This document shows positions 1 through 12,700 of a stretch of 64,000 nt of DNA, piece after piece. The stretch is from Incurvaria masculella (Eukaryota; Arthropoda; Insecta; Lepidoptera; Incurvariidae), in NCBI GenBank assembly GCA_946894095.1, contig OX335649.1, positions 11,178,001-11,242,000 on the forward strand, written 5' to 3'. The notes under the pieces were generated by a model. The model was not told where the DNA came from, made no database searches, and saw only the letters and a list, made by a program, of their open reading frames with translations. The number at the start of each line of letters is the position of its first letter. Within the stretch, counting starts at the first letter, position 1. The position numbers and the translations under genes are program-made.

Positions 1-500
1 CCTTAGCTCAACCTAAGATGTTCTACTAAAGAAATACCAACGTATATTTTAAAATTACGCTCAGAATAAATAAACATATTTTATATTTCCTTTCCATCCT
101 TCCCGTTAAGACTTACACCAATTTCAATGCGACCCCGCTCCTATCGTAACGGTACATCCGCCCACGCGTCGATCGCGTGTGAGAGGGTGTGCGCGTGTGA
201 GGGTGTGCGTGTATGCACCCGATGCAGGTACGCACTCCGGCGCATCGCTGACGCAAGACGGAAGGTCAATGCTGCGCGCCCCCTTCCCCCCCGGAGCACC
301 ACCGAAGAACATGCCGATAAAGCAAGCAGATACTTAAAGGCACCCGTCCGCAGCATCTGTTAGTTATGTCATCGCGACACGTAACCTATTACCCGTTATG
401 GCACGAATGACGCTGGGTTTCTAAAGAATGCGCCGTACGTTTTGTGCAATCGAATACATAATCACTACATAGTATAAAACAAAGTCGCTTTCTCTGTCCC
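1..500. other. Unassigned sequence with a GC-rich segment
   Basis: Positions 121-360 are clearly more GC-rich than the flanks, with runs of GTGTG/GCGTG and many CpGs. They are open in more than one frame. I see no domain and no convincing exon pair. It could be a 5' exon, a promoter island or a decayed repeat, and no gene call is supported. Confidence 0.3.
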
Positions 501-504
501 TATA

Positions 505-665
505 TCCCTATGTATGCTTAAATCTTTAAAACTACGCAACGGATTTTGATGCGGTTTTTTTTAATTGATAGAGTCATTAAAGAGGAAGGTTTATATGTAT
601 AATAACATCCATTAAATAGTGGAGAAATACTGTTATTTTTGACTGTTATTTTCCAATGTGATGTC
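505..665 (+). repeat. Interspersed repeat fragment (Lepidoptera-type)
   Basis: The text 'aactacgcaacggattttg' followed by 'atgcggtttttt', then 'gaggaaggtttatatgtat' and 'agtggagaaatactg', is the arrangement I recognise from a very common interspersed repeat of moths and butterflies. A weaker relative ('ccgatttcgatgcgttttat') is at about 32090-32115. No coding potential remains. Confidence 0.5.
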
Positions 666-904
666 GTAAACAATTAATTTTTTTCCGCTTACATTGCAAA
701 CGAAGGCTGAACCCTACGAGATTTATTAAAATAATGTACTAAGTAAAGTCTACAGAAAATTCCGCAATGGTATATGTCTATCTCTTATGGATATCCCACA
801 ATAACATTTTTTTGTCATTTACTTTTTATGACAAATAATGGCAAATTTTCGAAACGATTTTAACCAATACAGCATTGATCTACTACTAAGCATTTAGGTT
901 GCTT

Positions 905-1092
905 TACCGAAGTAATGTGATATATATGTACATTTGATGTACGTATGTATGTATGATATGTATGTACAATCGACCGTGAATCAAGGACAAATTAATTAAA
1001 TAAAGAGCCCTGCAAAATAACGACTTTATGAATAAACTTCAAGGCTGGACCCGAACCAGCAAAACATACCATTCGCGGGTACTCGTATTATT
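905..1092 (-). repeat. SINE family B (tRNA-derived), minus-strand copy
   Basis: Read on the minus strand it carries the same tRNA-like B-box segment ('gctggttcgggtccagcc') and TACA/CATA-rich 3' tail as the copies at 50290-50515 and 24618-24840. The shared block 'aaggacaaattaatt' lies between them. The A-box end is eroded. Confidence 0.6.
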
Positions 1093-1325
1093 TTAAATAA
1101 ATAAATAATGTTCGTAAAAGTATCTCATGTATGTAATGTTGCATTTTCAGTACTTATTAAATGTTTGCATTTTGACTTAAGATGTTGCCAAGTGGAATCA
1201 CGTTATGGGCCGTCACCGACAGATGGATGGATTTTCCGAAATCTTTATTTCCCTGTTCTGTTAAAATTTAAATTTTGCCTTTACATGTCAAACCTATATG
1301 TTTGTTTAGATTTTCACTGTTGTTC

Positions 1326-1485
1326 GACATATTATTTTACGTTTACGGATAAACAGTGTTCAGCTTACCAAGTACCTAGTAAGTTACCTACGTAAGTAAG
1401 CTGACTTACGTGTCGTGGTGGACGGAACGTCGAGCTAAGTAAGCAAGCTGAACACTGTTTATCCGTAAACGTAAAATAATATGTC
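1326..1485. mobile_element. Fold-back MITE with perfect 41-bp inverted ends (family F)
   Basis: Arms 1326-1366 and 1445-1485 are perfect reverse complements over 41 bp, starting 'gacatattattttacgttta', with 78 bp between them. The same family recurs at 26367-26602 in the cuticle gene. Homology between the two loci extends beyond the arm ('ttttcactgttgttcgacat' here), so the true element may be longer. It has no coding capacity and is presumably a non-autonomous DNA element. Confidence 0.75.
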
Positions 1486-1489
1486 AAAC

Positions 1490-2290
1490 CTAACTTCGAT
1501 TTCGGGATTGTGTTACGAGATAATGCATTAAAGTTGGCACCGCTTTTTTTTCCTTTAGAAGCGTGGTCCTTTATTACTTACACGGCTCATTTTCTACAAC
1601 TTTCGCATGAATAATTTTGGCTGTGGCTAATTGATTTTTTTCCTTGGCATATAACGGTACACAGTTTTTGATAGAATTTCAGATTCTCTTTTCACTGATA
1701 ACACGCATTCATTTAGCTTGCTTTGTTGTTTGCCAGTCTGCTAGAAATCGCTTAAGCATTTTAACCCGTTCGCGGTAACGGAACAAGCGGAAATTTAGCA
1801 TACACGTGTTGTTTTGTTATGTTACCATTGAGCTAGTTTATTGACCAGGAAGGAGCATATGTATGGCTTAATAGTGACCTAATGTAGATTTTAATTCAAT
1901 AATCGTATCGCTAATTTTTTTAATAAGGCATAGTGACACTTTTAAATATTGGTTAGGATTGTTTTTTTATTATTTTCTATATTTTTATTATATTCAATAG
2001 ATTATAAAATTATATTTTCGGGTTATCCAGCTATTATGATGTACTATAAGAGATGTTTTACATTTACAGAAAAGTTTGTTAACGTATCGTTATGATTTGC
2101 ATAACTAATTTGTTTCCTATTACAAACGTGCATATCAGGTTCCATGGAGAAGAGAGATATTTCCTATATAAATATTAAGGCAATTTTAATTTTAAGTCCT
2201 TTCGAGGCTCACAACCTGCAAATTTTAAGGTAAAAATACAAAGATAAAGGACGTCCTAATAAGTAAATGCGAACAAAGGGTAAAAGAGCA
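1490..2290. other. AT-rich non-coding stretch
   Basis: Low-complexity AT-rich DNA. I see no exon, repeat arm or RNA gene in it. Confidence 0.4.
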
Positions 2291-2294
2291 TGTA

Positions 2295-2600
2295 ATACCT
2301 AGGTGTTAATCGGTTTCAGCGCGTTCACTTGCGCAGCATCGAATGCGCAGTTACCCGGAATAACTGGGTCAGTAGTAACGTCCCGCCCCTTATCGACCGC
2401 GCGGGATGAAGCCTCGCCAGCCCCTGCACTTCCTGCCTCCCGCAAAACGAAACCGTATTCCGTAGAATGTAAAGGCGAGCTTCCGTTGATGGCTTCGAAC
2501 GAAAATAGTTTCGTCCAAATGTGCACACGGGCGGAAAGTGGAAAATAGACAAGAGGCAGCGCGGAGGAGATATAAGTGGAAGGAAAGTGCTGAGTGCATT
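2295..2600. other. GC-rich island of unknown role
   Basis: This block is much richer in CpG than its surroundings and is open on both strands for 80-100 codons. The predicted peptides resemble no family I know, and overlapping open frames on both strands are expected from GC content alone. It contains a short palindrome 'ttacccggaataactgggt'. Candidate roles are an untranslated upstream exon or an enhancer. Nothing decides between them. Confidence 0.3.
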
Positions 2601-2609
2601 TTCCTTTCA

Positions 2610-4370
2610 TTTAAACTTTTAATTTTTTGAGGACATATTTTTTAAACTTGACTAACTTTTCCAAGTTGCGATAAACCTACTTGCATTAAAGCAGTCCATT
2701 AAAAGTAGTTAAGATTCAATTATAATCGTGAATTAACTTAATTTCATAGTAATATTCCGTATTAACGTCCCACCTACCGTGGGCACTTTTTTACTCACAT
2801 AAAAATCATCGGCTAAAACCATAAATCGTAACGTAAGGTTTCAGCGCACATATCGCCCCAGAGTCCCCATAATATACCATAAACGGCAGAATTGATTTAC
2901 CCCTTTGAACCTTTTACCCCAGATAGTGCAGTGTAGGCACGCTTACATTGAGCAAGTAGATTGTACGTGTATACAAAATGTCTTTCTAGTGGCTTGTATG
3001 TGGCTGCAACCAAGTTTTGTTCTAAATGCAAATGTCGCAATTCAGATTTATCTGGGAACACAGTGCAGTATGCTCAGAAATGTCTCCCCTTAAAAATTCA
3101 TTCTTGACTGAAAGCAGCTAATTGTACTTTTCAGACCTTCTCTTCACTGTTTAAAAGTGATGATAACGTAAAATTATATATCGCTCTTACTATTAATGTT
3201 CATACCTATGCCAGTTCATAAAATGCATGCGAATCTAATTTTGTTGTTTTCCAACTTCGCAACTTATACTGCCCTTGTTAGCTACTTGCACAGTGTAAAC
3301 AGACCTTTGAAGTAACGGTATCTAGTAGCATACTAGGAGGCACTATGAGTGTACAATATGCATGTATTTATTGCAGTCAGAGATCGCCTTGGCTGTGCTG
3401 TAATATCTGAGTCACGAGAAAAATTACCGCTTTAATATTTGCATAGTAGGCCTAGTCTTACAGGCCTTTGAACCATATATCATTTACATGGTAATTTTGT
3501 TGAATAAATGCTGACTGGTTCGAAATATAAATTAGGAAAATGTATTATGTTTAACGAGAAACCCGCCCACATGGCGTTCATAAATGTAAAAAAATATATA
3601 TCAAACTTCTGATGAAAGGGAACTGAAAACATATGTATGAAAACCTTGAGCGTCTTTGTGCCTCTATATATGGAAATATACGAAGTGGGCAGTTTTTTAT
3701 CCCGCGGCCTGATTCTCATTTATATAACCTAAAAAAAAATATAATAAAAGTGAACACTCATTTAGAGCACCCTTCCGAAGCGTTACATATATTCGATTAG
3801 AAATATCAGTCCATATAAAAACGTGAACTCAAGCTGGATTAACAACCGTTGGTAAGAATTAGTAAGTAAAAACAGAAGAGAGTTGATGTGCTTCGTAACG
3901 TGCTCATATAACTCACTCATATCATGCGATCCTGCATATCATACGAAATAAATTCAATTCTCTTAAAACCAGACATTAATTGTGAAGAAATCAGAAATCC
4001 ACAGGATACACACGATGTTTTGATGAAATAATTGAATGTAACATTTCACACTTGTAAATCACTCATTATCTCATTATCTCCTCACAACTAAAAAAAATAT
4101 TCTTTGATGCAACTATATAATTTGTAACTATGTAAACGCTGACCCTGTTTTTAAGTTCAATTAACATATTTTTGTTGCGCATTTTCTTAAACAAAAAGAA
4201 CATTCTTTGAACATTATCGAGAACAAAAAGATGCTGAGTTAAGTACTCTATTTCAGTATCGAACGCAAATCGGAACGCAATCAGCTTAATAACAATCAAT
4301 TATGTTATGCAATAAAATATAAGAATAATTTAATGAATAATCGGGAGTCGTGAGGGAATACACCGAGGAG
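2610..4370. other. AT-rich non-coding stretch
   Basis: No exon with coding character, no tRNA and no clear repeat arm seen. Short open frames here are AT-rich and low in complexity. Confidence 0.4.
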
Positions 4371-4605
4371 TGCAGTTAGAGACGAGAACTTGCGCCGGCG
4401 AGTGGGATGTGTGACGTAAGACGCGTAGTTTCCGGGTGCCGAGCTGCCCTTGTGACCCTATCAGCACGACCGCTGCTCTGCGCCGGCGCACCTAACGGTG
4501 TCTTGTCCTGCGCTGCACCCACACCACTACCGACCTTGTATGATCGCATGAGGTCAATGCATTTTCTGTGGTGTATGCATTTCATACTACCCAGAATGCG
4601 GTTGC

Positions 4606-4757
4606 ATATTTTTTTAAGCTGGACATGGATGGGTAATACCACACCTACTGTGATAGTGTTACACCGACAAATTAATAAGGTGGTGCCTTGCTTGTATTGC
4701 ATAGATGCATTGAACTGCATGGAAAATACGAACAATTCTAGTTTTGCTTTGACCTAA
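4606..4757 (-). repeat. SINE family A, 3' fragment (minus)
   Basis: Contains 'ctggacatggatgggtaata' followed by ccacac and then 'gcattgaactgcatggaaaa'. This is the reverse complement of the 3' half of the tRNA-headed SINE seen complete at 21112-21515. The tRNA-like head is missing. The GC-rich 4380-4560 block beside it is unassigned. Confidence 0.6.
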
Positions 4758-4759
4758 TT

Positions 4760-5685
4760 TTAGGCAAGAACCTCACTTGCATTCGGTTAGGAAATATAAT
4801 ATTTTCAACAATGAATACCATTTTAAACTACAAACCTTGCTGTAAATTTTACATGCCTGCTTCGGAGTCTGAATCTATTCTTATGAAGAAAACAGATGCT
4901 TAGTAATAAGCACAGCTCATCTTTTACTACTACTATGGTAATAAGTACGCATTACCTCAAGGAAGCCCAGTTCTTCCGCGTAACGTACTTTGAGTGCGAA
5001 TAAAAAAAGGACTACTGTCAAATGTACAAACCATTCACTGAGCTCTCTTCCTGCATGGCATATATAATTTTTTTTGTATTGAAAATAGTCTCATTGCATT
5101 TTACAAAAAAATAGGTCATTTAAAATTTGTACAAATTGTTCACTGCTGCAAGCTGCAATTTAAGGTCGGCCAGTAAGCATCACAAAATTTCGCCTCCCAC
5201 ACAAACGTAGTTTACTAATAATTTCAAAACCACTGTTCCACCTTACTTGATTTTTGGCATCTAATATTAGGCCACAAATATCTGTGTCTGCATGTCTTTG
5301 TTTTTTCGGAAAATGTATTTTGGGTCAAACCACAGAGAAAACAAAATTCGTATGAAGATTTTCTTTTTTCTTCCATTTCATTCGGTTTGGATTTTTCAAA
5401 AAAACAAAAGCATGCAGACTCAGATATTTGTTACCTGACATTAGATATTAAATATGAATTTAATTGGAATAGCAGTTTCCAAATGATTAGTATACTACGT
5501 TTGTATGGGGAGCATAGCTTACGGGCCGTTCTTAAGCTGCGGGGATACAAAACACACATTACTTCAAATATGTGGGTGTCCTTGTGTGTTTATGAGTTTT
5601 GTGTATGTTAGAGAGGGTGGATGTATGAGTGGGTAAATACAGATTAAACCAATATAAAAACTATGAAATGAAGGATTTGACGGTT
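4760..5685. other. AT-rich non-coding stretch
   Basis: No coding exon, RNA gene or identified repeat seen. Confidence 0.35.
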
Positions 5686-5689
5686 ATGA

Positions 5690-5880
5690 GAAGCGGCGCA
5701 CTATACAGGGTCCGGACCGTCGCGGTCGCGGCGTCGGCGGTGATCGAGAAACGGGAATTGTTTCGCAAATGATGTTACCGTTCTCCTATCGGACACGAAT
5801 CGCGGCTGTTCTCACGAGCCGGCCTCTGTTGCAACGCTCTGCGTGCCAATGTATTACGCGGGAGCAACATTGCCTTCATT
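5690..5880. promoter_or_regulatory. CpG-rich island upstream of first visible Blimp-1 exon
   Basis: A compact GC-rich block ('ggaccgtcgcggtcgcggcg') sits in otherwise AT-rich DNA about 700 bp upstream of the first recognised coding exon. It has no long open frame that joins the exon. It may be an alternative promoter or untranslated exon of Blimp-1, but this rests only on composition and position. Confidence 0.25.
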
Positions 5881-6550
5881 GCAATTTATTTGACTAAATA
5901 TAGAGGTTACAATTCTTAACTGATTTATTTTCGGGTTTTAATGTTTACAAATGGGTTCTCAGACAAGTTTCGTATGTTAAAATGTCAGGTATTTTGTCCG
6001 GTATCTATAATTTGATTGAATTTTTCTTCACTACCTTTATTTTCATTTTAAATCAAGCAAATTTCTCATGTTAGTGGACTCGAAAGCAAAGCACTTTTTT
6101 TTTCGCTTGCCTTGCTGCATATATGAAAAACGTATTCATTCATTCAATCTTCATTCGTAACAGTGTTTTATTTTACATAAAACACAATCATACGTTATAC
6201 CTTTAAGTCAATATAAAAGCATTTTTTTTCTAGTCTTCTTTTTACAAGCTCAGTTCTAACTTCACTTCCTCTGAGATGCGAAATGGAAAATCGATGTTTC
6301 ACCCACTCCCCGAATACTTAAAGTTTTCAAATATGCATCTGAGAGGTGACAATGCTAGACTTAACTATTTATCAGATATTCTTTAACAAATCTTAATTCA
6401 AATGTGTTCTTTAAAATTAAGGGCGTGAAAAAAATGCATTAAAAATATTTTAAAAAATCTAGCCTGGAAAAACTTGTTAAGGTTTTACCCCCATTTTTTT
6501 TTAACATTATTAAGTTATATTGCTGACAGCGTATTTGTCGTTGCCCGCAG

Positions 6551-6790
6551 TCGAGCGGCGAGGAGTCGGCGGGCGCGGCGGCGGCGGCTGCGGAGGCGGA
6601 GGCGCGCGGCGGCGGCGGTTGCGGCACGTACGACGTGCGGCGCATGCGCGAGGCTGAGTTCGAGCGCCTCACCGTGTACATCGTGCCCGACGTGGCGTGC
6701 CCGCGCGGCGCTCCCGACCGCGCCGAGCGCACGCTGCCCCGCTCGCTCGCGCTGCGCCCCTCCGCCGTGCTCTCCACGCCCAACACGCCG
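6551..6790 (+). CDS. Blimp-1: Blimp-1 exon: N-terminal edge of PR domain
   Basis: The acceptor is 'ttgcccgcag' and the donor is ccg|gtacgc. The exon is 240 nt, phase 0 at both ends. It encodes an Ala/Glu/Gly-rich stretch and then [15 protein letters not shown] and [11 protein letters not shown], matching the segment before the PR core in PRDM1 proteins. Codon third positions are strongly G/C. An internal ATG (MREAEFERL) could serve a shorter isoform, but the open frame continues 5' of it to the acceptor. A CA-rich minisatellite starts directly at the donor. Confidence 0.9.
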
Positions 6791-9700
6791 GTACGCATAC
6801 CCCACATACCCCACACGCACCGCATACCTGACATACCCCACACACATACTCCACACCCACCGCATACCTGACATACCCCAAACACATACCCTACACAAAT
6901 ATCCCACACACATGCCCCACACGCATTGAACACATACCCCACACACCTCAATTTACCTTACTTCAATCATGATTCACAACAGAACATTACAATCCACATG
7001 GGTGCCATTTTTGACTCCCGAGCAAAGATGTTCGCTCACAGGAAACTCGGTGGTTGACTATTGGAACCCCGTTTTGCACTATAAGGTTTTGAAGGACACA
7101 TAATGAGTGGCGAGCCCATTGCTTTGTCATCTAGTTAATGTTTCCTCATGATGTTTTCCTTCACCGTAAAGTACTCTTCTTTCCTATGCAAATGCACTTA
7201 TAAAACTCTAGTCGATAAAGAGAGTACAATATCATGAGTAGGACTATAATAGGATGTGCTCAGGGATCAGGAATGTTTTAGTCGAGAAGACCTTTTATTA
7301 GCGGTTGTCGAAGCGGTTTTCATGACGCAAAATATTGTGGAGCCACGATAATTCAATGATTCAAAGTATTCTGTCGCGAAAATCGTTTTGACAACCGCTA
7401 TACAAGCGGCTTTCTGGACTGAAATATTGTTTAATCCTGAGCTCGGAATTCCAAGAATAGGCCTATATATTGATGTAATATTTCGTAAACGTCGGATACG
7501 TATCAACCATAGACCTATTTCTATGGTATCAACCGTAATCGAAGAGCATTGTATGTCTCTATAAGAAGCGAAAGAAGTATCCTTTGATCGTACTGTATGA
7601 CGTCCTGTCTAGGTAGTCAGGAGATGTCTCCTTCCTTCCTCATTTACACGCACACACACGCTCTCATTCCCATTCACACCTTCTCTCATTGACACTCTTC
7701 TACACACCCTCACATACACACACACACCCTCACACACCCGCTACTCATGTGTTAAAGGACTTTGGAAAAGGATGCGCTGAAAACCAGCTTCGCAGCGTTT
7801 GCTGCGTACCAGCTGAGAGCATACCCTTTCAGTGCAACACAATATAACCCTCGAGGTCTAAATGATAATTGTACATTGAATATAACTTGTGTTACTTTTT
7901 TCTTTGCTTGATTAATTGGTGTCCTATGTATTTTCTTGTGTTGTGGCTGAATAAACTATTTGAATTTGAATTTGAATTTGAATTTGAATTTGAATTTGAA
8001 TTTGTCTCCGGGAGTATATCTACCACACAGCCTATGACATTATTGCGACTAATAACGAAAGGTTGTCTGTGAAATGTTTGTGAGTAAAGTCACCGTGACG
8101 TGTACACAGACGGAAGGCGTGTGGAGTACCGGCGTAATTCCCCGCGGGACTCGCTTCGGGCCCTTCGAGGGCGCACGCACGCCCCACTCGCCCGACAACA
8201 AACTCTCCTGGCGCTATTACTGGCGGGTGAGTACACTGTACACACGCATATTCCTTACTCACTGTATACCATGCTTTTCATAATATGGTAACGGTATGGG
8301 CACAACTTTACGAAATTAATTGCATTCAAATATCATAGCGGCAAGAAATTAATTGTATTTTCTTGCCGCTATGATATTTCTACTTTACATATCCAAAAAG
8401 CAATTTTTAGTTCTAATTGTACATTTGTATCAATATGGTCGTTGATGCCAATCATGACGTCTGCACATAATTGTATTAATGATAATTTAAATTTTTCATT
8501 AAATTTCAATTCTTTATATCTGTATAAATAACTTGATCAGCTTTAACTCTCTCACGGGTGATACAATTGGCTTTATAACTAACTGGAAGGGCATTTGGTT
8601 TATGTTATTTTTTGAAACGATTATCATTATTTTACGGATTTTCCCAAAAGCTTAAATTATCCATAAATATTAACAATTACAGCTCTTTTTTTCATAACAT
8701 TTTCTATACATTGCTGGCTGTATATATCTTCCTGTGCTTGTGGTTGATGGGTCTTTTCACTTAACATTATCTGTCTCTCTTTCATGTTGGGTCAGGTGCA
8801 AGAAACTGTCAGGCATCACACTTTCGGAAACATCAAGGTGAGATTTCTTACAATCTTCCCGATATGAAATTTAAATAAATAAATGTTTACAATTTTTTCG
8901 GTGAAGGTTACGTTTTTTTTATATTTTAACACGTTGTATTGCATTATGTATGTATTTGTCTAGGGACATAAAACGAATTGACGATTGATCCTACTAACTG
9001 ATAATATATTTGATTTTTCTCTCTTACTCTAATTTGATTTACTGAACACAACCAGTTCGGTTTTTAATTGCAGATGCATGGTTTTTTTAAATAAAATTTA
9101 AGAAAATCATTAAGAAATTAACAACGTTATTAAAACAGATTAAAATTCATAAAATTATTTCCAGAAAATATAATTCGCTGGGTACGTAGTATTTAGTATT
9201 TAATGAAAATAGAGTATGTGAAATCTAATATTTTATCTGTAAGTAAAAGAATACGATTCCATTAATGAATGTCCGTTCCTGGCGCCGTTGCCGCCCCCCC
9301 CCCTCACCCGGCGCACTGCCACCGCTGCATCGCCACGACCTTGACCCCGTCCCTCCCCCCCTCTCCGCACTCGCCCTACTCTATATTGCAATCTTGTAAA
9401 CATTTTCCATCTGACAACATCAATATTACGTGAGAAGTGTTATTCCTGCTTGAATGCATCATTGAGAATGTGATGCACACAAAACAATTTGAAATATTCA
9501 ATTGTCTACTATTTTAAAATTGGTATTTTCATTAAAAAGTTACGATTTCAGCAGCAATAAGTTGAGTTAGATGGTTATATCGAGGCTAACAAAAGAAGCA
9601 CGAAAGCATACGTATCCGGCTCTATAGAAATTAATTCATGAGTGCATTTAAAAAAATGTTGTCTATTTTATCTATATTTATGCATCTTGTTTATTTCTTA

Positions 9701-12700
9701 AGTCAATTCCACATATTATCAATGGTGATAATGTGTGCTAAGCAAATATCTTTTTCCACTTATCATGTTTGCATAATAGCTTCTAGATCCGACAAATGTT
9801 ATGTTTGATAATTTTATGAATTTAATGAATACGACATTACCGTTAACTCGTTAATTTGAGGTTATCCAAGGACATCTACATAAAGAAATTGAAATCAGAT
9901 TTTGAAAATAATGTTTGTCGAGAACAAAAACATTTTCTGATTATTTTCAAAATCGGATTACAATGCTTGCATGTAGATGTTGCAAAACCTCAAATTAAAT
10001 ATTATGTTGTTTCATTCGAGAAACATTAATGCATTTAGTGCTGTGATTCTTTGATTATGATTATCTACTAGCTGAGGTACCCGGCTCCGCTTGGGTCAAT
10101 ATTTCTACAACAGCGCCACCTACCGGTTCCAATCGTAAATTCAAATATTTTATTTTCAATATTTGATCTTACAATAAGCAAGTAAACAAAAAGATATACA
10201 ATAATGTACATGTATATTGCAGATATTCAAGGACAACGACTATTACTACTTGGACGGGTCGGACACGCGCGTCGCCAACTGGATGCGCTACGTAGCCTCT
10301 GCCTACTCCTTCTCCGTCATGAACCTGGTCGCATGTCAGCATCAGGAACACATCTATTTCTATACTATCCGGTACGCACTCGCTCTCTAAGGCTAAAATA
10401 AAAATGTATGACTGAAATTAAAACTAACGAAAAGTAGAAATTTCTTACGTCACTTTGTCACATTATTTACCGAGAAAATGTCACTTTTGACACTAGTTAA
10501 TAGCACCTTCTGTTATTAGTATTTCCAGTTATCCTATTAGCCTAAAAGCATATGTTGTAGTTTGGTCGAACGTTACTACAGCAAATTTGAGACCTTGTCG
10601 CACAGACAATTGTGAATTTATTTTGGTCCACTTATAAGTAATTTCTATCATTTTCAGAGATATAATGCCGAATGAAGAGCTAATGGTTTGGTACTGCAAG
10701 GATTTCGCTACGAGATTGGGTTACGATATAGACCCAGAAAGAGCAACGTATTCTATTTGTAAGTAAATGCATATATTCACAATTATAGTTAATGAAAAAC
10801 GTTACATCTAAAAAAACTAACAATTATCAAATTTAATTAATAATGCGTTTTTCTCAGGCAAAGAAGAAACCATCAAAAAGGCATATGGATTACCGCCCGC
10901 ACCAGTTCACCCAGAAATAGCGCTAAACCACATGAAGTACGTGCTCGGCCTCTCAAGCGCAAAGGAACTGCTGGAGGCTGAGGCACCTGGCAGGCGACGC
11001 AAGCGCTTTGAAACCACTGAATCCCAACTTGCACAGGAACCTGCTCCATACCCCGCGAGGGACGACCCCAGAACGGTAATGAAGAAAGAACCACCGCAAA
11101 GACAAATTCTCAAAATGGTTGAAGATCCTGCTCACTCTCACTACAACAATATCTCCCAAGTACATCATGTTTCGGACGAAAGACCCGCAACACCAACCGC
11201 CTCCATGCAGCCTTCACCTGTGAGACTGCATCACAGAGAAAATTCTACAATTATCATTCACCAGCACAAGGAAAGTACGTCACACGTCCTGATTCATCAA
11301 AATGACCATCATAGAGTAGTAGAGCGCTCACCGGGGCATGCACCGACGCATAAAGATATGAGGGGACCCTCACCAATGGCGCACGCAATACTAGATAAGC
11401 TGGGTAACCGTTCACCGAGCCTTAACCACGCCGCGCCCCGTGACTCTCACTACGAGCACCAGTTGACACCTAACGATGGCTCTGTGCGCTCCGACGAGGG
11501 CTATCACAGTAACGGCTATCACGATGACGGCTTTACGCCACCGGAAGATTCCAGCGATTCGGATCTTGAAAATTACGTTCTAGATTGTTCTAACAAGACT
11601 AATGAGCCAAAAGAAACGACGGTAATCGTCCAGAGATCTTCTGAACCATCTGATGCACACCGAAATGAGTACAGAAAAGTTAAAATTAAAATGCCCCGAG
11701 CGTATCAGTGCCAAAATACGAAGTCAGAATGTGAAGAAGAGAGGGAGTTAGTGATCGCAGAGGAATGTATGGAAGAGGTTTCACCGCATAACCTTTCCCC
11801 TCCTAGGCGGGACCCGGCCACGTCGACTGTTATAGTCCTTGAAACACAAAATACATTAGTTCCTATTACAAAGCCTTATTACGAGTCAGAAACCGTTTCT
11901 CCGCCACCTCATGACGGACATTCACCATCATCTTATGCCCGTTATACTCCACCGGACACAAGAATATTGGAGACCATCCTTACTGGGAGTCGGATCGATA
12001 CAAACAACAACGACTCAAATCGCAGACAGCCCAATGCGACACCTCCACCGACGTCCCCCACCGAGATGGCTTACTCGTACAAGAAAAGTCACCGCTACGG
12101 CAATGCTTGCAGTCCTGACTCCAGCTCTAATTTGACGACACCACTCCCTTCATTGCTCCCTCATCCCCAGCATCTGCAGATGCCACGAAACGGTCACCAG
12201 TCAACTTCGCCACCTCCCCAAGCTCTATTGTATGGGTCGCCTCCGCATCAAATGATTCCACACACCACGGAAATCAGAGAGATTCGGGAAATTGAGATCA
12301 GAGAAATGAGGTATGAAAGCCATACGTCTCCAAATTACTCGTACAATATTTACTCACCTCCAAACTCTACTATTATAACGCACCTCGGCTCTCCGCCGAG
12401 CCATTACTCACCGACAATTTCATCTAGTCACCAGTATGAGCGCTCACCGAGCTCCCAGAGCCACTACTACCCGACGTCATCGAGCGTCATCACTCTCAAA
12501 AATTGTTCGCAGTTGAGCTTAGTGCAGAACGCGAGTAACGGTCAGCTGCTGCATCCGCTGCCGCCGATGCAACATCCCTCGCCACATGGGAGCATGTCAC
12601 CGGACGGATCTTGTGGCCCACTTAGTCCCAACTCGCAGGCGTCGCGCGGCTATCGGAGCCTACCCTATCCACTCAAGAAGAAGGACGGAAAAATGCACTA

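Noticed and set aside
124..363. Three overlapping frames near the window start
   Set aside because: Composition-driven open frames on both strands with no family motif.
1108..1395. 95-codon frame sharing '[12 protein letters not shown]' with a frame at 26447-26650
   Set aside because: The shared peptide comes from the terminal repeat of MITE family F, not from a protein family.
4376..4757. Overlapping 116- and 119-codon frames
   Set aside because: They lie on opposite strands over a GC-rich patch that runs into a SINE fragment. No domain and no splice support.
6439..6951. Long frames on both strands over the first Blimp-1 exon and the CA-rich repeat
   Set aside because: They are shadows of the GC-rich exon and of the adjacent minisatellite. 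Only the frame encoding [13 protein letters not shown] has family support.
7959..8004. CRISPR-like or other regular array
   Set aside because: It is a simple (TTTGAA)n tail of a retroelement. No spacers, and the genome is eukaryotic.
8021..8109. Earlier acceptors (near 8029 and 8060) for the PR-core exon
   Set aside because: They would read an in-frame stop or break phase with the previous exon. The 8110 start matches the family alignment directly.
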